A stretch of DNA of 64,000 nucleotides from contig NZ_CP040915.1 of the NCBI RefSeq assembly GCF_006352065.1, positions 2,728,001 to 2,792,000 of the forward strand, written 5' to 3'. The first letter of the stretch is position 1, and each line of letters starts with the position of its first letter. The DNA is from Georgenia yuyongxinii. GTDB lineage: Bacteria > Actinomycetota > Actinomycetes > Actinomycetales > Actinomycetaceae. The position numbers and the translations under genes are program-made. Positions 34,415-43,894 of this stretch are shown here, in pieces. The notes below the pieces were generated by a model. That model ran no database searches. It saw only the letters and a program-made list of their open reading frames with translations, and was not told the DNA's origin.

Positions 34415-36271
34415 TCACTCGTCGCGGTCCCACGCGGGGGTGAGCCCGCGCGCGTACTGGATCTTGTCGTTGCTCACGCCGGCGGCGACCATCGGCCACA
34501 CCATGGCGTCGCGGCTGACCACGAAGTCGACGACCACGGGCTGGTCGTCGATCTCCATGGCGCGCTTGATCGTCGCGTCCACGTCGGCGGTGGACTCACA
34601 TCGCAGGCCCACGCACCCGTAGGCCTCGGCGAGCTTGACGAAGTCGGGGATGTGCCGGGTCTCGTGGCCGGTGTGCAGGTCGGTGTGGGAGTAGCGGCCC
34701 TCATAGAAGAGGGTCTGCCACTGGCGGACCATGCCGAGGGAGGAGTTGTTGATCAGCGCCACCTTGATCGGGATGCCCTCGAGGGCGCAGGTGGCCAGCT
34801 CCTGGTTGGTCATCTGGAAGCAGCCGTCGCCGTCGATCGCCCAGACGGTGGCGTCCGGGCGGCCCACCTTCGCGCCCATCGCGGCCGGGACCGCGTAGCC
34901 CATGGTGCCCAGGCCACCGGAGTTGAGCCACGTCCGTGGGTGCTCGTACCGGATGAACTGGGCGGCCCACATCTGGTGCTGCCCCACCCCGGAGACGTAC
35001 ACGGCCTCGGGGCCCACGATCTCACCGAGCCGGGAGATGACGTGCTGAGGGGCCATCAGGCCGTCCTCGGTGGGGGCCCAGCCCAGCGGATAGGTCTGGC
35101 GCAGGTCGTCCAGCTGCTTCCACCAGGCCTCCAGGTCCGGCTGGCCGTGCTGCGCCTGCGCGGCGGTCAGCTCGCCGACCAGGTCCGCGATGACCTCCTT
35201 GAGGTCACCGACGATCGGGACGTCGGCGTGACGGTTCTTGGAGATCTCGGCGGGGTCGATGTCCGCGTGGACGATGGTGGCCTTGGGGGCGAAGCTGTCC
35301 AGCTGGCCGGTCACCCGGTCGTCGAACCTGGCACCGAGCGCGACGACGAGGTCGGCCTGCTGCAGGGCGGCCACCGCCGCGACGGTGCCGTGCATGCCGG
35401 GCATGCCGAGGTTCTGCGGGTGGGAGTCGGGCACCGCGCCGCGCGCCATGAGCGTGGTGACGACGGCGGCCCCGGACAGGTCCACCAGGCGGCGCAGCTC
35501 GGCCGAGGCGTTGCTACGGATGGCGCCGCCGCCGACGTAGAGCACCGGGCGGCGGGCGGTGGCGAGCAGCCGGGCGGCCTCGCGCACCTGGCGGGCGTGC
35601 GGCTTGGTGACGGGGTGGTAGCCGGGCAGGTCCATCTGGGGCGGCCAGCTGAACGTGGACCCCGCCTGCTGGGCCGACTTGGCGATGTCGACGAGCACCG
35701 GGCCCGGGCGGCCGGTGGAGGCGATGTGGAAGGCCTCAGCGATGCGGGCCGGGATCTCGTCGGCATCGGTGACGAGGAAGGAGTGCTTGGTCAGCGGCAT
35801 CGTGGCGCCGACGATGTCGGCCTCCTGGAAGGCGTCCGTGCCGATCATCGCGGCGCCCACCTGCCCGGTGATGGCCACGACCGGGACGGAGTCCATGTGG
35901 GCGTCGGCCAGCGCGGTGATGAGGTTGGTCGCGCCCGGGCCCGAGGTGGCCATGCAGACGCCGACCTTCCCGGTCGCGGCGGCGTAGCCGGTGGCGGCGT
36001 GGCCGGCACCCTGCTCGTGCCGGACGAGGATGTGGCGCAGCTTGGTCGAGTCGTACAGCGGGTCGTAGGTGGGCAGGATCGCCCCACCCGGCATGCCGAA
36101 GATCGACTCGACGCCCGCCTCCTCGAGGGACCGGACGATGTTCCGGGCGCCGGTGGAGGGCTCGGTGACCTGCGCCGTCGACGGTGCTACCGCCGATGCC
36201 ATCCGGACGGGAGCCGCCGGCGCCTGGGGCGCGGCGGGGCGAGGCGGCGCCGGGTGCGGTGCCTTGGCCAT
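34415..36271 (-). CDS. ilvB: Acetolactate synthase large (catalytic) subunit
   Basis: 618 aa. The ATG at 36271 is chosen for its GGAGG 6 nt upstream; an in-frame ATG at 36319 would lie in the attenuator tail. A Pro/Ala-rich N-terminal extension of about 40 residues precedes the conserved enzyme. ThDP enzyme domains: N-terminal PYR domain with the catalytic Glu in [18 protein letters not shown], the FAD-binding middle domain, and the PP domain with [16 protein letters not shown] ending in [13 protein letters not shown] (the GDG-N ThDP motif). It condenses two pyruvates, or pyruvate with 2-oxobutyrate. Controlled by the leader and terminator at 36320-36427. Confidence 0.97.
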   Translation of the reverse strand: MAKAPHPAPPRPAAPQAPAAPVRMASAVAPSTAQVTEPSTGARNIVRSLEEAGVESIFGMPGGAILPTYDPLYDSTKLRHILVRHEQGAGHAATGYAAATGKVGVCMATSGPGATNLITALADAHMDSVPVVAITGQVGAAMIGTDAFQEADIVGATMPLTKHSFLVTDADEIPARIAEAFHIASTGRPGPVLVDIAKSAQQAGSTFSWPPQMDLPGYHPVTKPHARQVREAARLLATARRPVLYVGGGAIRSNASAELRRLVDLSGAAVVTTLMARGAVPDSHPQNLGMPGMHGTVAAVAALQQADLVVALGARFDDRVTGQLDSFAPKATIVHADIDPAEISKNRHADVPIVGDLKEVIADLVGELTAAQAQHGQPDLEAWWKQLDDLRQTYPLGWAPTEDGLMAPQHVISRLGEIVGPEAVYVSGVGQHQMWAAQFIRYEHPRTWLNSGGLGTMGYAVPAAMGAKVGRPDATVWAIDGDGCFQMTNQELATCALEGIPIKVALINNSSLGMVRQWQTLFYEGRYSHTDLHTGHETRHIPDFVKLAEAYGCVGLRCESTADVDATIKRAMEIDDQPVVVDFVVSRDAMVWPMVAAGVSNDKIQYARGLTPAWDRDE

Positions 36272-36319
36272 GGTGTGCCTCCTACGGTGGTGCGGGACGG
36301 GAAGTTGACGTACTGGCAT

Positions 36320-36363
36320 GAAAAAACCCCTCGGTCCGCGGGGTCACGGAAGGCTCGAGGGGT
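36320..36363 (-). terminator. Attenuator terminator upstream of ilvB
   Basis: ACCCCTCG (36326-36333) pairs with CGAGGGGT (36356-36363). The minus strand then runs into six T (36320-36325). The 22-nt loop can form an inner TCCG/CGGA pairing. It is 49 nt upstream of the ilvB start and 17 nt after the leader peptide stop. Confidence 0.8.
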
Positions 36364-36379
36364 GCGCGCAGTGCTCGGG

Positions 36380-36427
36380 TCAGCGAGCGGCCGCGCGCCG
36401 CCGGACTACGTCAACTCGGAACTGCAT
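36380..36427 (-). CDS. ilvB leader peptide (15 aa, MQFRVDVVRRRAAAR)
   Basis: A 16-codon ORF from the ATG at 36427 with Val-Asp-Val-Val encoded by GTT-GAC-GTA-GTC, unusual Val codons for DNA this rich in GC. The following Arg/Ala run overlaps GC-rich self-complementary RNA. It resembles known actinobacterial ilvB leader peptides in length and in the Val cluster followed by arginines. TATGGT (36435-36440) lies 7 nt upstream, so the ATG is probably the 5' end of the transcript. Starting at the ATG at 36439 would give 19 aa instead. Confidence 0.72.
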   Translation of the reverse strand: MQFRVDVVRRRAAAR

Positions 36428-36434
36428 GAGGTTC

Positions 36435-36463
36435 ACCATAGCGGGCGCGGGCCCGCAGGTCAC
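36435..36463 (-). promoter_or_regulatory. ilvBNC promoter
   Basis: -35 GTGACC (36458-36463), 17-bp spacer, -10 TATGGT (36435-36440); the expected start point falls at or next to the leader peptide ATG at 36427. Confidence 0.6.
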
Positions 36464-36532
36464 GTTCCGCAGTGTCGGTCTCGCATCGTGGATCACAGGC
36501 TCACGCCTCGGACGGTTTGCGTGGTGGTCGGC

Positions 36533-37210
36533 CTACCCCTCCGCCGCCTCCCAGGTACACAGGCGCGCCTGGTTCCCCTCGGCGTCGGCGAGAACCCACC
36601 GCGACGGCGCGTGCGCGTCGGTGACCAGGCGGCCACCGGCGTCCAGCGCTGCCTGCACGCGTGCCCGGACGGCGTCGTGCGGGACGTGGATGTCGAGGTG
36701 GACCGTGCCGGGCTGTGGTGGCTGGGACCCGTTCATGCGCTGGAATCGTACGGAGGGGCCGCGCCCAGCGGGGTCGATGAGATCCGCCGTCGCCGGGTCG
36801 TCACCGGGGAACTGCGGGTCTTTGTACCCGAGCACGGCACGCCAGAACGGTCGGACGGCTGGAATATCGAGGGCGTCGATGCCGATCTCCAGCTGCTGGG
36901 GACGGGCCGGCTCGGCCGCCACGCCTAGCTCGGCGGCGACGGCGGTGACGCGCCCGGCGAGGCGCACGTCGCGCTCCGTCAGGCCGCCGGCGTCGTGGGT
37001 CACGCTGCGCACGTGCACCCGGAAGTAGCGCACGTCCAGGTCCGGGTGGTGGTCGAGCTCGTCGGCGATCTCGCCGATACGCCGGACCAGCTCGATCCCG
37101 CGTGCGAGGTCGCCGGTGCGGAACGTGGCGTGCAAGCGCCCGGCGAGCACCCGCCAGTCCTGCAGGCCGGCCCGTGACTGGACGTCGGCGGCCGTGAGTC
37201 GCTCGGTCAT
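36533..37210 (-). CDS. 4a-hydroxytetrahydrobiopterin dehydratase-like / VOC domain fusion
   Basis: 225 aa from the ATG at 37210. Residues about 1-90 match pterin-4a-carbinolamine dehydratase, with the active-site pattern ELDHHPDLDVRYFRVHVRS (about 51-69) and THDAGGLTERDVRLA. Residues about 105-225 are a glyoxalase/VOC-type domain (IGIDALDIPAVRPFWRAVLGY ... VHLDIHVPHDAVRARVQAAL ... RWVLADAEGNQARLCTW). Such fusions are known in actinobacteria. Pterin recycling or an unlinked metal-dependent reaction are both possible. It is divergent from the AspT-like transporter. Confidence 0.82.
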   Translation of the reverse strand: MTERLTAADVQSRAGLQDWRVLAGRLHATFRTGDLARGIELVRRIGEIADELDHHPDLDVRYFRVHVRSVTHDAGGLTERDVRLAGRVTAVAAELGVAAEPARPQQLEIGIDALDIPAVRPFWRAVLGYKDPQFPGDDPATADLIDPAGRGPSVRFQRMNGSQPPQPGTVHLDIHVPHDAVRARVQAALDAGGRLVTDAHAPSRWVLADAEGNQARLCTWEAAEG

Positions 37211-37367
37211 GGCCACAGCCTGGCACCGGACGGTGACGGGGGCGAGGCGGCTTCCGCGCCGTCCGGCCACAGCGATGGGAGCGCACGTGACCTCCGGCCC
37301 CCCTCGGTGTCCCCGGCGGCCGATACGGTCGATTCCGACATACCAGGACCCACGCAGGAGGCCCCCG

Positions 37368-38948
37368 TTGCAGACCATCCTCGGCGCGCTCGCCGACCAG
37401 CCCCTGCTGCTGCTTTTCCTCGTCATCGGTGTGGGTGCGGTGATCGGGCGCCTGTCTTTCCGGGGGGTCTCCCTCGGGGCCGTCGCCGTCCTGTTCACGG
37501 CGATCGCGGTCACGGCCCTGGGCGTCCACCACGGTGTCACCCTCGCCATCCCCGAGACCCTCGGGTTCTTCGGCCTAGTGCTGTTCGCGTTCGTCACCGG
37601 CATCACCTCGGGCCCGAACTTCTTCCACGCGCTGCGCACCGCCTACCCGGTCATGCTGGCGGTCGCCGTCGTCCTGGTCCTCGGCGCCGGCACCGCCGTC
37701 GGCCTGGGCAGGGCGCTCGGCCTCGAGGGGCAGGTGGTCGCGGGTGCGTTCGCGGGTGCGTTGACGAACACGCCGGCCCTCGCGGCGGCGGGCGGCACGC
37801 CGGAGGCGACCGTGGGGTACGCCGTCGCGTACGTCTTCGGCGTGGTCGGCATGCTCGCCGCCGTCGCGCTCGCGTTGCGTCACCGCGGCACCGACCGGGA
37901 CACCCCCTCCCCCGTGGTCGACGTCAGCCTCCGGGTGGAACGTACCGACGGCCCGACGGTTGCCGGCCTGCGGGAGCGCCACGGCGGTCAGCTGCACTTC
38001 TCCCGGATCCGCCGCGACGAGTCCGGGCCGGCCGAGCCGGTGGCGCCGGGCGACGTGCTGCGCGTCGGCGATGTCGTCACCGTCGTGGGACCGGCGTCGG
38101 TGGTGTCGGAGCTGACCACCGAGCTGGGCCACGTCTCCTCGCACGACCTCACGGCCGACCGCCGGTTCCTGGACTTCCGCCGGATGACCGTCTCCGCCCC
38201 GCGGCTCGCGGGGCGCACGGTGGCCGAGCTGGGGCTCGAGGCCAGGTTCCACGCCACGGCGGCCCGGGTGCGCCGCGGCGACGTCGACATGGTCGCCACC
38301 CCGGACCTCGTGCTGCAGCTCGGCGACCGGGTCCGGGTGGTCGCTCCCCGGGCCCGCATGTCGGAGGTGACGGCGTACTTCGGGGACTCCGCGCGGGGCT
38401 TGGCGGACATCAACCCGGCGGCGCTGGGACTCGGGCTCCTGCTCGGCCTGCTCATCGGGGAGACCCCGATCCCGCTGCCGGGCGGGTCGACCTTCGCCAT
38501 CGGCGCCGCAGCGGGCACCTTGATCGTGGGGCTCGTGATGGGCCGGGTGGGCCGCATCGGGCCGGTGGTGACGGCCCTGCCCTACACGGCGTCCATGGTG
38601 CTCTCCGAGCTGGGCCTGCTGGTCTTCCTCGCGTACGCGGGCACCAAGGCCGGCTCGCTCATCCTCACGGCGTTCGCCTCCGGCGAGTGGGTGCGCATCC
38701 TGCTGCTCGGCGCGGGTATCACGCTGGTGGTGGCGGCGGCGACGTATGTGGTCATGCGGCGCGTGTTCTCGATGGGCGGCACCCGCCTGTCGGGCGTTCT
38801 CGGCGGCGCCCAGACGCAGCCGGCGATCCTGGCGTTCGCGAACGGCCGCACCGGGCACGACCCGCGGGTGGCGCTCGGCTACGCCCTCGTCTACCCGACG
38901 GCGATGGTCGTAAAGATCCTGCTCGCACAGGTTCTCGGCGGGTTGTGA
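37368..38948 (+). CDS. AspT/YidE-family transporter with two TrkA-C domains
   Basis: 526 aa from a TTG at 37368, supported by AGGAGG 7 nt upstream; no better ATG or GTG exists near. Five or six helices (about 1-165, with FFGLVLFAFVTGITSGPNFF), a cytosolic middle of about 190 residues holding two RCK_C/TrkA-C domains (PGDVLRVGDVVTVVGP and LQLGDRVRVVAPRARMSEV), then another block of helices (INPAALGLGLLLGLLIG ... GALTNTPALA-like QTQPAILAFANGRTG). This is the layout of the aspartate:alanine antiporter superfamily. The substrate is unknown. A hairpin terminator separates it from the convergent ybdD-cstA. Confidence 0.85.
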   Translation: MQTILGALADQPLLLLFLVIGVGAVIGRLSFRGVSLGAVAVLFTAIAVTALGVHHGVTLAIPETLGFFGLVLFAFVTGITSGPNFFHALRTAYPVMLAVAVVLVLGAGTAVGLGRALGLEGQVVAGAFAGALTNTPALAAAGGTPEATVGYAVAYVFGVVGMLAAVALALRHRGTDRDTPSPVVDVSLRVERTDGPTVAGLRERHGGQLHFSRIRRDESGPAEPVAPGDVLRVGDVVTVVGPASVVSELTTELGHVSSHDLTADRRFLDFRRMTVSAPRLAGRTVAELGLEARFHATAARVRRGDVDMVATPDLVLQLGDRVRVVAPRARMSEVTAYFGDSARGLADINPAALGLGLLLGLLIGETPIPLPGGSTFAIGAAAGTLIVGLVMGRVGRIGPVVTALPYTASMVLSELGLLVFLAYAGTKAGSLILTAFASGEWVRILLLGAGITLVVAAATYVVMRRVFSMGGTRLSGVLGGAQTQPAILAFANGRTGHDPRVALGYALVYPTAMVVKILLAQVLGGL

Positions 38949-38957
38949 GCGACAGGA

Positions 38958-38989
38958 CGAGGCCCCCACCCGTCAGGGTGAGGGCCTCG
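38958..38989. terminator. Bidirectional terminator between convergent genes
   Basis: CGAGGCCCCCACCC pairs with GGGTGAGGGCCTCG (one mismatch) around a 4-nt loop, 9 nt after the transporter stop and 13 nt beyond the ybdD stop on the other strand. Confidence 0.65.
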
Positions 38990-39002
38990 GCCTGTGGTGC
39001 GC

Positions 39003-39206
39003 TCAGCAGCAGCGCGCGCCCGGGTTGGCGTCCAGCTCCGCCCAGCGCCGGCGCCAGAACTCCTTCTCGGTCGGCACGGATGCCGCCGGGTGGACCCGGC
39101 GCCGGTGGGCGACGAACCGCTCGTAGTCCTTGTCGCCCATCACGGACGACACGTACCAGTGCACGGCCCGGACACCGCGGGTGAGGCGGCTCCCGAGAGC
39201 CGTCAC
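39003..39206 (-). CDS. YbdD/YjiX family protein
   Basis: 67 aa from a GTG overlapping the cstA stop by 4 nt (GTGA), so translationally coupled. Conserved features of the family: VHWYVSSVMGDKDYERFVAHRRRVHP and PTEKEFWRRRWAELDANPGARCC, with a terminal cysteine pair. It accompanies CstA-type peptide/pyruvate transporters in many bacteria and is probably needed for their function. Confidence 0.93.
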   Translation of the reverse strand: MTALGSRLTRGVRAVHWYVSSVMGDKDYERFVAHRRRVHPAASVPTEKEFWRRRWAELDANPGARCC

Positions 39207-41539
39207 CGCACGGGCTCCCGGACGCCGTCGTCGTCCTCCGAGAGGGCGTTGTCGTCCTCGGAGCGGGCGTGGTCATGGTCGCGGGCGTGGCCCTTGGCGC
39301 CGTGGAAGACGGCGTTCGGGTCCACCTCGAGCCACTCGGCCTCGATGGCCTTCTCCGTGGGGGTCGCGACCAGGCCTCGCGGGGCGAACCGGCGGGAGGG
39401 CTCCTCCCCCTCCTCCGAGGTCGCCATGCCGCCGGCCCGCACGGAGCGGACCACGACGACCATGCCGGCCACGAACACCGTCAGGACCATCGCCGCGAAG
39501 AGCACGGACAGCGTGGTCTGGATGTAGGTGTTGCGGATGACGGCGTCCATCGCCTCGGGCGTGGCAGCGGTGCCGAGGGCGGTCTCGCCAGCTGCACGCG
39601 CCTCCACGAACCGCCGGTTCTGCGCCCAGTAGCCCAGCGCCGGGTTGTCGGAGAAGATCTTCTGGTACGACGCGGTCATGGTGACCAACAGGTCCCAGGC
39701 GAGCGGGACGCCCGCGATCCACGCCCACTTGTACAGCTTCTTCTTCATGAGCACCACGAAGATCAGCGTGAGGGCGATGGCGGCGAGCAGCTGGTTGGCG
39801 ATGCCGAACAGCGGGAACAGGGTGTTGATGCCACCGAGTGGGTCGGTGACGCCCATCAGCAGGATCGCGCCCCACCCGGCGACGACGACGGCGGACGCCA
39901 CCCAGGCACCCACGCGCCAGGAGGGGTCGCGGAACTTCTTGAAGCCGCCGCCGAGGTTGCCCAGGGTGTCGGTGAGCATGAAGCGCGCGGTGCGGGTACC
40001 GGCGTCGACCGTGGTGAGGATGAACAGCGCCTCGAACATGATCGCGAAGTGGTACCAGAACGCCTTGAGGGAGTCCCCGCCCACGAGCTTGGCGAGCACC
40101 TCCGACATTCCGAAGGCCAGCGTCGGGGCGCCACCGGTGCGCGAGATGATCGACTCCTCGCCGACCGACGCGGCCGCGCCGGCGATCTGGTCCGCCGTCA
40201 CGGGGGCAGTGCCCAGACCCAGGCCGTTGACGTACTCGGCCGCGGTCTCCGGCGTTCCACCGGTGAGGGTGGCCGGGGCGTTCATCGTGAAGTACAGGTT
40301 CTGGTCGATGACGACGGCCGTGACCAGCGCCATGATGGCGACGAATGACTCGGTCAGCATGCCGCCGTAGCCGATGATCCGCGCCTGGCCCTCCTTCTCG
40401 AGGAGCTTGGGCGTGGTGCCGGAGGCGATGAGCGAGTGGAAGCCTGAAAGCGCGCCGCACGCGATCGTGATGAACAGGAACGGGAAGAGCGAACCGGCGA
40501 AGGCCGGCCCGTTTCCTTCGACGGCAAACTTGCTGACCGCGGGAGCCTGGACGGCGGGGCCGACCCACAGGATTCCGATGGCGAGCAGGGCGATGGTGCC
40601 CACCTTCATGTAGGTGGACAGGTAGTCACGCGGCGCGAGCAGCAACCACACCGGCAGCACCGAGGCGGCGAAGCCGTAGATGATCAAGCACCACGCGAGC
40701 GTGACCTTGCTCAGGGTCAGGTACTCCTGGCCCCAGTCGGTCTGGTTCACCCAGCCGCCGGCGATGATGGCGAGCAGCAGCAGCGCGACGCCGATCGCGG
40801 AGACCTCGCTGACCTTTCCGGGGCGCAGGTAGCGCAGGTACAGCCCCATGAAGATCGCGATCGGGATGGTCATCGCGATGGAGAACACGCCCCACGGGCT
40901 CTCGGCCAGGGCGTTGACGACGATCAGGCCGAGGACGGCGATGATGATGATCATGATGGCGAAGACGCCGATGAGCCCTGCGGCGCCGCCGACGGTGCCC
41001 ATCTCGTCGCGCACCATCTGGCCCAGCGAGCGCCCACGGCGCCGCACCGACAGCCAGAGGACCAGGTAGTCCTGCACGGCGCCGGCCAGGACCGCGCCGA
41101 GGATGATCCAGATGGTGCCCGGCAAGAAGCCCATCTGGGCGGCCATCACGGGCCCGACCAGCGGGCCCGCGCCGGCGATGGCGGCGAAGTGGTGCCCGAA
41201 GAGCACGCGCCGGTCGGTGGGCTCGTAGTCCTTGCCGTTGTCGTACAGCTCGGCCGGGGTCGCGCGGTCGTCGCGCGGGCGGACGACCTTGTACTCGATC
41301 AGCCGGGCGTAGAACCGGTAGCCGATGATGTACGTGCCGATAGCCGCGACGACGAACCAGCGGGCGTTCACCTCCTCCCCGCGGACGAAGGCGATGATCG
41401 CCCACGCGACCGCCGCGGCCAGCGCGATGGCGGCGAAGACCATCTTCTTGCGGAAAGTCATCGGTGTGCGGTCGACCACCGCGACCGGGGGCCGGTCAGG
41501 GTTGGTGCGCACGACGTCTATGTGTTTTGACTGAAGCAT
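39203..41539 (-). CDS. cstA: Carbon starvation protein A (CstA)
   Basis: 778 aa from an ATG at 41539, GGAG about 6 nt upstream. About 16-18 helices. Hallmarks: GHHFAAIAGAGPLVGPVMAAQ (about 114-134), GTIWIILGAVLAGAVQDYLVLW, GYGGMLTESFVAIMALV, SFxA-like AFGMSEVLAKLVGG and TRTARFMLTDTLGNLG. CstA imports pyruvate or peptides under carbon limitation. The cytosolic C-terminus ends in a His/Asp-rich tail (GHARDHDHARSEDDNALSEDDDG), possibly metal-binding. Co-transcribed with ybdD. A CRP/GlxR-like half site lies about 137-152 nt upstream. Confidence 0.95.
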   Translation of the reverse strand: MLQSKHIDVVRTNPDRPPVAVVDRTPMTFRKKMVFAAIALAAAVAWAIIAFVRGEEVNARWFVVAAIGTYIIGYRFYARLIEYKVVRPRDDRATPAELYDNGKDYEPTDRRVLFGHHFAAIAGAGPLVGPVMAAQMGFLPGTIWIILGAVLAGAVQDYLVLWLSVRRRGRSLGQMVRDEMGTVGGAAGLIGVFAIMIIIIAVLGLIVVNALAESPWGVFSIAMTIPIAIFMGLYLRYLRPGKVSEVSAIGVALLLLAIIAGGWVNQTDWGQEYLTLSKVTLAWCLIIYGFAASVLPVWLLLAPRDYLSTYMKVGTIALLAIGILWVGPAVQAPAVSKFAVEGNGPAFAGSLFPFLFITIACGALSGFHSLIASGTTPKLLEKEGQARIIGYGGMLTESFVAIMALVTAVVIDQNLYFTMNAPATLTGGTPETAAEYVNGLGLGTAPVTADQIAGAAASVGEESIISRTGGAPTLAFGMSEVLAKLVGGDSLKAFWYHFAIMFEALFILTTVDAGTRTARFMLTDTLGNLGGGFKKFRDPSWRVGAWVASAVVVAGWGAILLMGVTDPLGGINTLFPLFGIANQLLAAIALTLIFVVLMKKKLYKWAWIAGVPLAWDLLVTMTASYQKIFSDNPALGYWAQNRRFVEARAAGETALGTAATPEAMDAVIRNTYIQTTLSVLFAAMVLTVFVAGMVVVVRSVRAGGMATSEEGEEPSRRFAPRGLVATPTEKAIEAEWLEVDPNAVFHGAKGHARDHDHARSEDDNALSEDDDGVREPVR

Positions 41540-41637
41540 CGTTTCTCCACGTAGAACCCCCGGGTGCTGCTGCGCGGCGGGGAGCGGCGGAAGGCGTCCA
41601 ATCGGACGCCCCCGGTACTCTAACGTCGTCCAAAAAG

Positions 41638-41652
41638 TCGTAGGTCATACGA
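41638..41652. promoter_or_regulatory. TCGTA-N5-TACGA palindrome upstream of cstA
   Basis: A 15-bp palindrome with 5-bp perfect arms, close to the GntR-type TNGTNNNACNA pattern, about 100 nt upstream of the cstA start and next to a TAGAGT hexamer that could be its -10. Candidate operator only. Confidence 0.35.
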
Positions 41653-41675
41653 ATGTCCCAGCCGGCCTGGGTCGG

Positions 41676-41691
41676 TCCGTGTTAGATCACA
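41676..41691 (-). promoter_or_regulatory. CRP/GlxR-like site (one good half) upstream of cstA
   Basis: On the minus strand TGTGATCTAACACGGA. The left half TGTGANNTA fits the CRP/GlxR consensus and the right half is poor. GlxR-type control of cstA is known in related actinobacteria, so the position is sensible but the match is partial. Confidence 0.3.
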
Positions 41692-41705
41692 GGGCGGCGG
41701 TCCAG

Positions 41706-41743
41706 ACGACGGCGGCCCGCACCTCGTGGGTGCGGGCCGTCGT
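41706..41743 (-). terminator. Hairpin terminator after ilvD
   Basis: ACGACGG and CCCGCACC of the left arm pair with GGTGCGGGCCGTCGT, leaving a 3-nt bulge and a short loop; it begins 22 nt after the ilvD stop. Confidence 0.6.
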
Positions 41744-41765
41744 CGGGCTGGTGCGTGCTGGCGTG

Positions 41766-43475
41766 CTACTCGAGGATCGCGCCCCTCGAAGCGGACTTGA
41801 CCAGCTTGGTGTACTTGCCCAGCACACCCTTCGTGAACTTCGGGGGCACGGGCGCCCAGCCTTCGTTGCGGCGGGCGAGCTCGGCGTCGTCCACCAGAAG
41901 GTCGAGGGTCCCGTTCGCGACGTCGAGGCGGATGCGGTCGCCGTCGCGCACCAGGGCGATCGGGCCGCCGTCGACGGCCTCGGGTGCGATGTGGCCCACG
42001 CACAGGCCGGTGGTGCCACCGGAGAAGCGCCCGTCGGTCATGAGAAGGACATCCTTGCCCAGGCCCGCGCCCTTGATGGCGCCGGTGATGGCGAGCATCT
42101 CCCGCATGCCAGGGCCCCCCTTGGGTCCCTCGTACCGGATGACGACGACATCGCCGTGGGTGATGGTGCCGTCCTCCAGGGCATCCATCGCGGCACGCTC
42201 GCGGTCGAAGACCCGGGCGGTGCCCTCGAAGACGTCGGCCTCGAAGCCCGCGGACTTCACCACGGCCCCCTCCGGGGCGAGCGAGCCGTGCAGGATCGTG
42301 ATGCCACCGGTCGTCGCGATCGGGTTGCTGGCCGGGCGGAGCACGCTTCCGTCGGGCTGCTGGGGGGCGAGCTTCTCCAGGTTCTCCGCAACGGTCTTGC
42401 CGGTGACGGTCATGCAGCTTCCGTCGAGGAGACCCTCGTCCAGGAGGGTCTTCATGACGACCTGGATGCCGCCGACGCGGTCGACGTCGTTCATGACGTA
42501 CTTTCCGTACGGCTTGAGGTTGGCCAGGTGCGGGACCTTGGCACCGATGCGGGAGAAGTCGTCGAGCGTGAGGTCGACGTCGGCCTCGTGCGCGATGGCG
42601 AGCAGGTGCAGGACGGCGTTCGTGGAGCCGCCGAAGGCCTGGACGACGGCGATGGCGTTCTCGAAGGCGGCCTTGGTCATGATGTCGCTGGAGGTGATGC
42701 CCTGGCGCAGCATCTCCACGACCGCCTCGCCGGCCCGTCGGGCGGCGGCGTCGCGGCGGCGGTCCGCCGACGGCGGGGTGGCCGATCCGGGGATCGACAT
42801 GCCGATCGCCTCGGCCACGGTGGCCATGGTGTTGGCGGTGTAGTAGCCGCCGCACGCGCCCTCGCCCGGGCAGATGGCGCGCTCGATGCGGTCGAGGTCC
42901 TCGCGGCTCATGAGCCCGCGGGAGCAGGCGCCGACGGCCTCGAAGGCGTCGATGATCGTGACGTCCTTCTCGGTGCCGTCCGAGAGCTTGACGAAGCCGG
43001 GCATGATCGAACCGGCGTAGATGAAGACGCTGGCAAGGTCGAGGCGGGCGGCGGCCATGAGCATGCCGGGCAGCGACTTGTCGCAGCCGGCCAGCAGGAC
43101 GGAGCCGTCCAGTCGCTCGGCCTGCATCACGGTCTCGACGGAGTCCGCGATGACGTCGCGGGAGACGAGGGAGAAGTGCATGCCCTCGTGGCCCATCGAG
43201 ATCCCGTCCGAGACGGAGATGGTGCCGAACTGCAGCGGATACCCGCCGCCGGCGTGCACTCCCTCCTTGGCCGCCTGTGCGAGGCGGTCGAGCGAGAGGT
43301 TGCAGGGGGTGATCTCGTTCCAGGAGCTGGCGATGCCGATCTGCGGCTTCGCGAAGTCCTCGTCCCCCATGCCCACGGCGCGCAGCATGCCGCGCGACGC
43401 GGTCGCCTCCAGGCCGTCGGTGACGGTGCGGCTGCGGGGCTTGATATCCGGCGTGGCCGGCGCGTCGGTACTCAT
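41766..43475 (-). CDS. ilvD: Dihydroxy-acid dehydratase
   Basis: 569 aa from an ATG at 43475. TAGACT (43483-43488) lies 7 nt upstream, giving a leaderless start. IlvD dehydrates 2,3-dihydroxy acids to the 2-keto acids of Val, Leu and Ile using an Fe-S cluster. Seen: [20 protein letters not shown] with the first cluster Cys, [17 protein letters not shown] (CDK motif), [15 protein letters not shown] with a further Cys, [16 protein letters not shown] and the C-terminal [19 protein letters not shown]. It lies upstream of cstA on the same strand but is separated by a terminator, and downstream of the rRNA operon. Confidence 0.97.
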   Translation of the reverse strand: MSTDAPATPDIKPRSRTVTDGLEATASRGMLRAVGMGDEDFAKPQIGIASSWNEITPCNLSLDRLAQAAKEGVHAGGGYPLQFGTISVSDGISMGHEGMHFSLVSRDVIADSVETVMQAERLDGSVLLAGCDKSLPGMLMAAARLDLASVFIYAGSIMPGFVKLSDGTEKDVTIIDAFEAVGACSRGLMSREDLDRIERAICPGEGACGGYYTANTMATVAEAIGMSIPGSATPPSADRRRDAAARRAGEAVVEMLRQGITSSDIMTKAAFENAIAVVQAFGGSTNAVLHLLAIAHEADVDLTLDDFSRIGAKVPHLANLKPYGKYVMNDVDRVGGIQVVMKTLLDEGLLDGSCMTVTGKTVAENLEKLAPQQPDGSVLRPASNPIATTGGITILHGSLAPEGAVVKSAGFEADVFEGTARVFDRERAAMDALEDGTITHGDVVVIRYEGPKGGPGMREMLAITGAIKGAGLGKDVLLMTDGRFSGGTTGLCVGHIAPEAVDGGPIALVRDGDRIRLDVANGTLDLLVDDAELARRNEGWAPVPPKFTKGVLGKYTKLVKSASRGAILE

Positions 43476-43894
43476 GGTCGCGAGTCTAGGACGCCCGGCG
43501 TGGAGCCAGAGATCACGTCCGCCGTCGCGGCCGGCCGCGTCATGTCACCTGTGCCGTGGTCGGCGCGGTGCCCGGCCCATGTGCATTGCCGGGGATCGAG
43601 CGATCCGCGAGAAGTGGCCCCACCTGTTTTTAAGGACTCGCCCGCGTCTCCGTCTACGCCGACGACGTGCCCGCCGCGCACGTCTGGAACACAGGCTCTT
43701 CGGTCTCGAGCCGTGCTCCGTGCGCCCGGCGGTGTGCGCCCGCAGCGGATGTGGGCCGATGTGGGGGTCCGGCTGGGCGACCACGCAAACGAGCTCGTCA
43801 TCATCGACCGCCGATTCGTCGCCGCGAATCGCAGGAACCTTTCCGCCCCACGAATCCGGCCCGCGAACCCGCGTAAATGCGGAAAGGCCCCCAC
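43476..43894. other. Intergenic region between rRNA operon and ilvD
   Basis: About 420 bp without a supported gene. Translating it yields fragments such as ELVIIDRRFVAANRR on the plus strand, with no start, no ribosome binding site and no recognisable family; it may be decayed coding sequence. The ilvD -10 hexamer is at its left end and the rRNA terminator at its right end. Confidence 0.5.

Noticed and set aside
36271-36319. In-frame ATG at 36319 as a longer IlvB start
   Set aside because: It falls next to the attenuator U-run and lacks a ribosome binding site; the ATG at 36271 has GGAGG.
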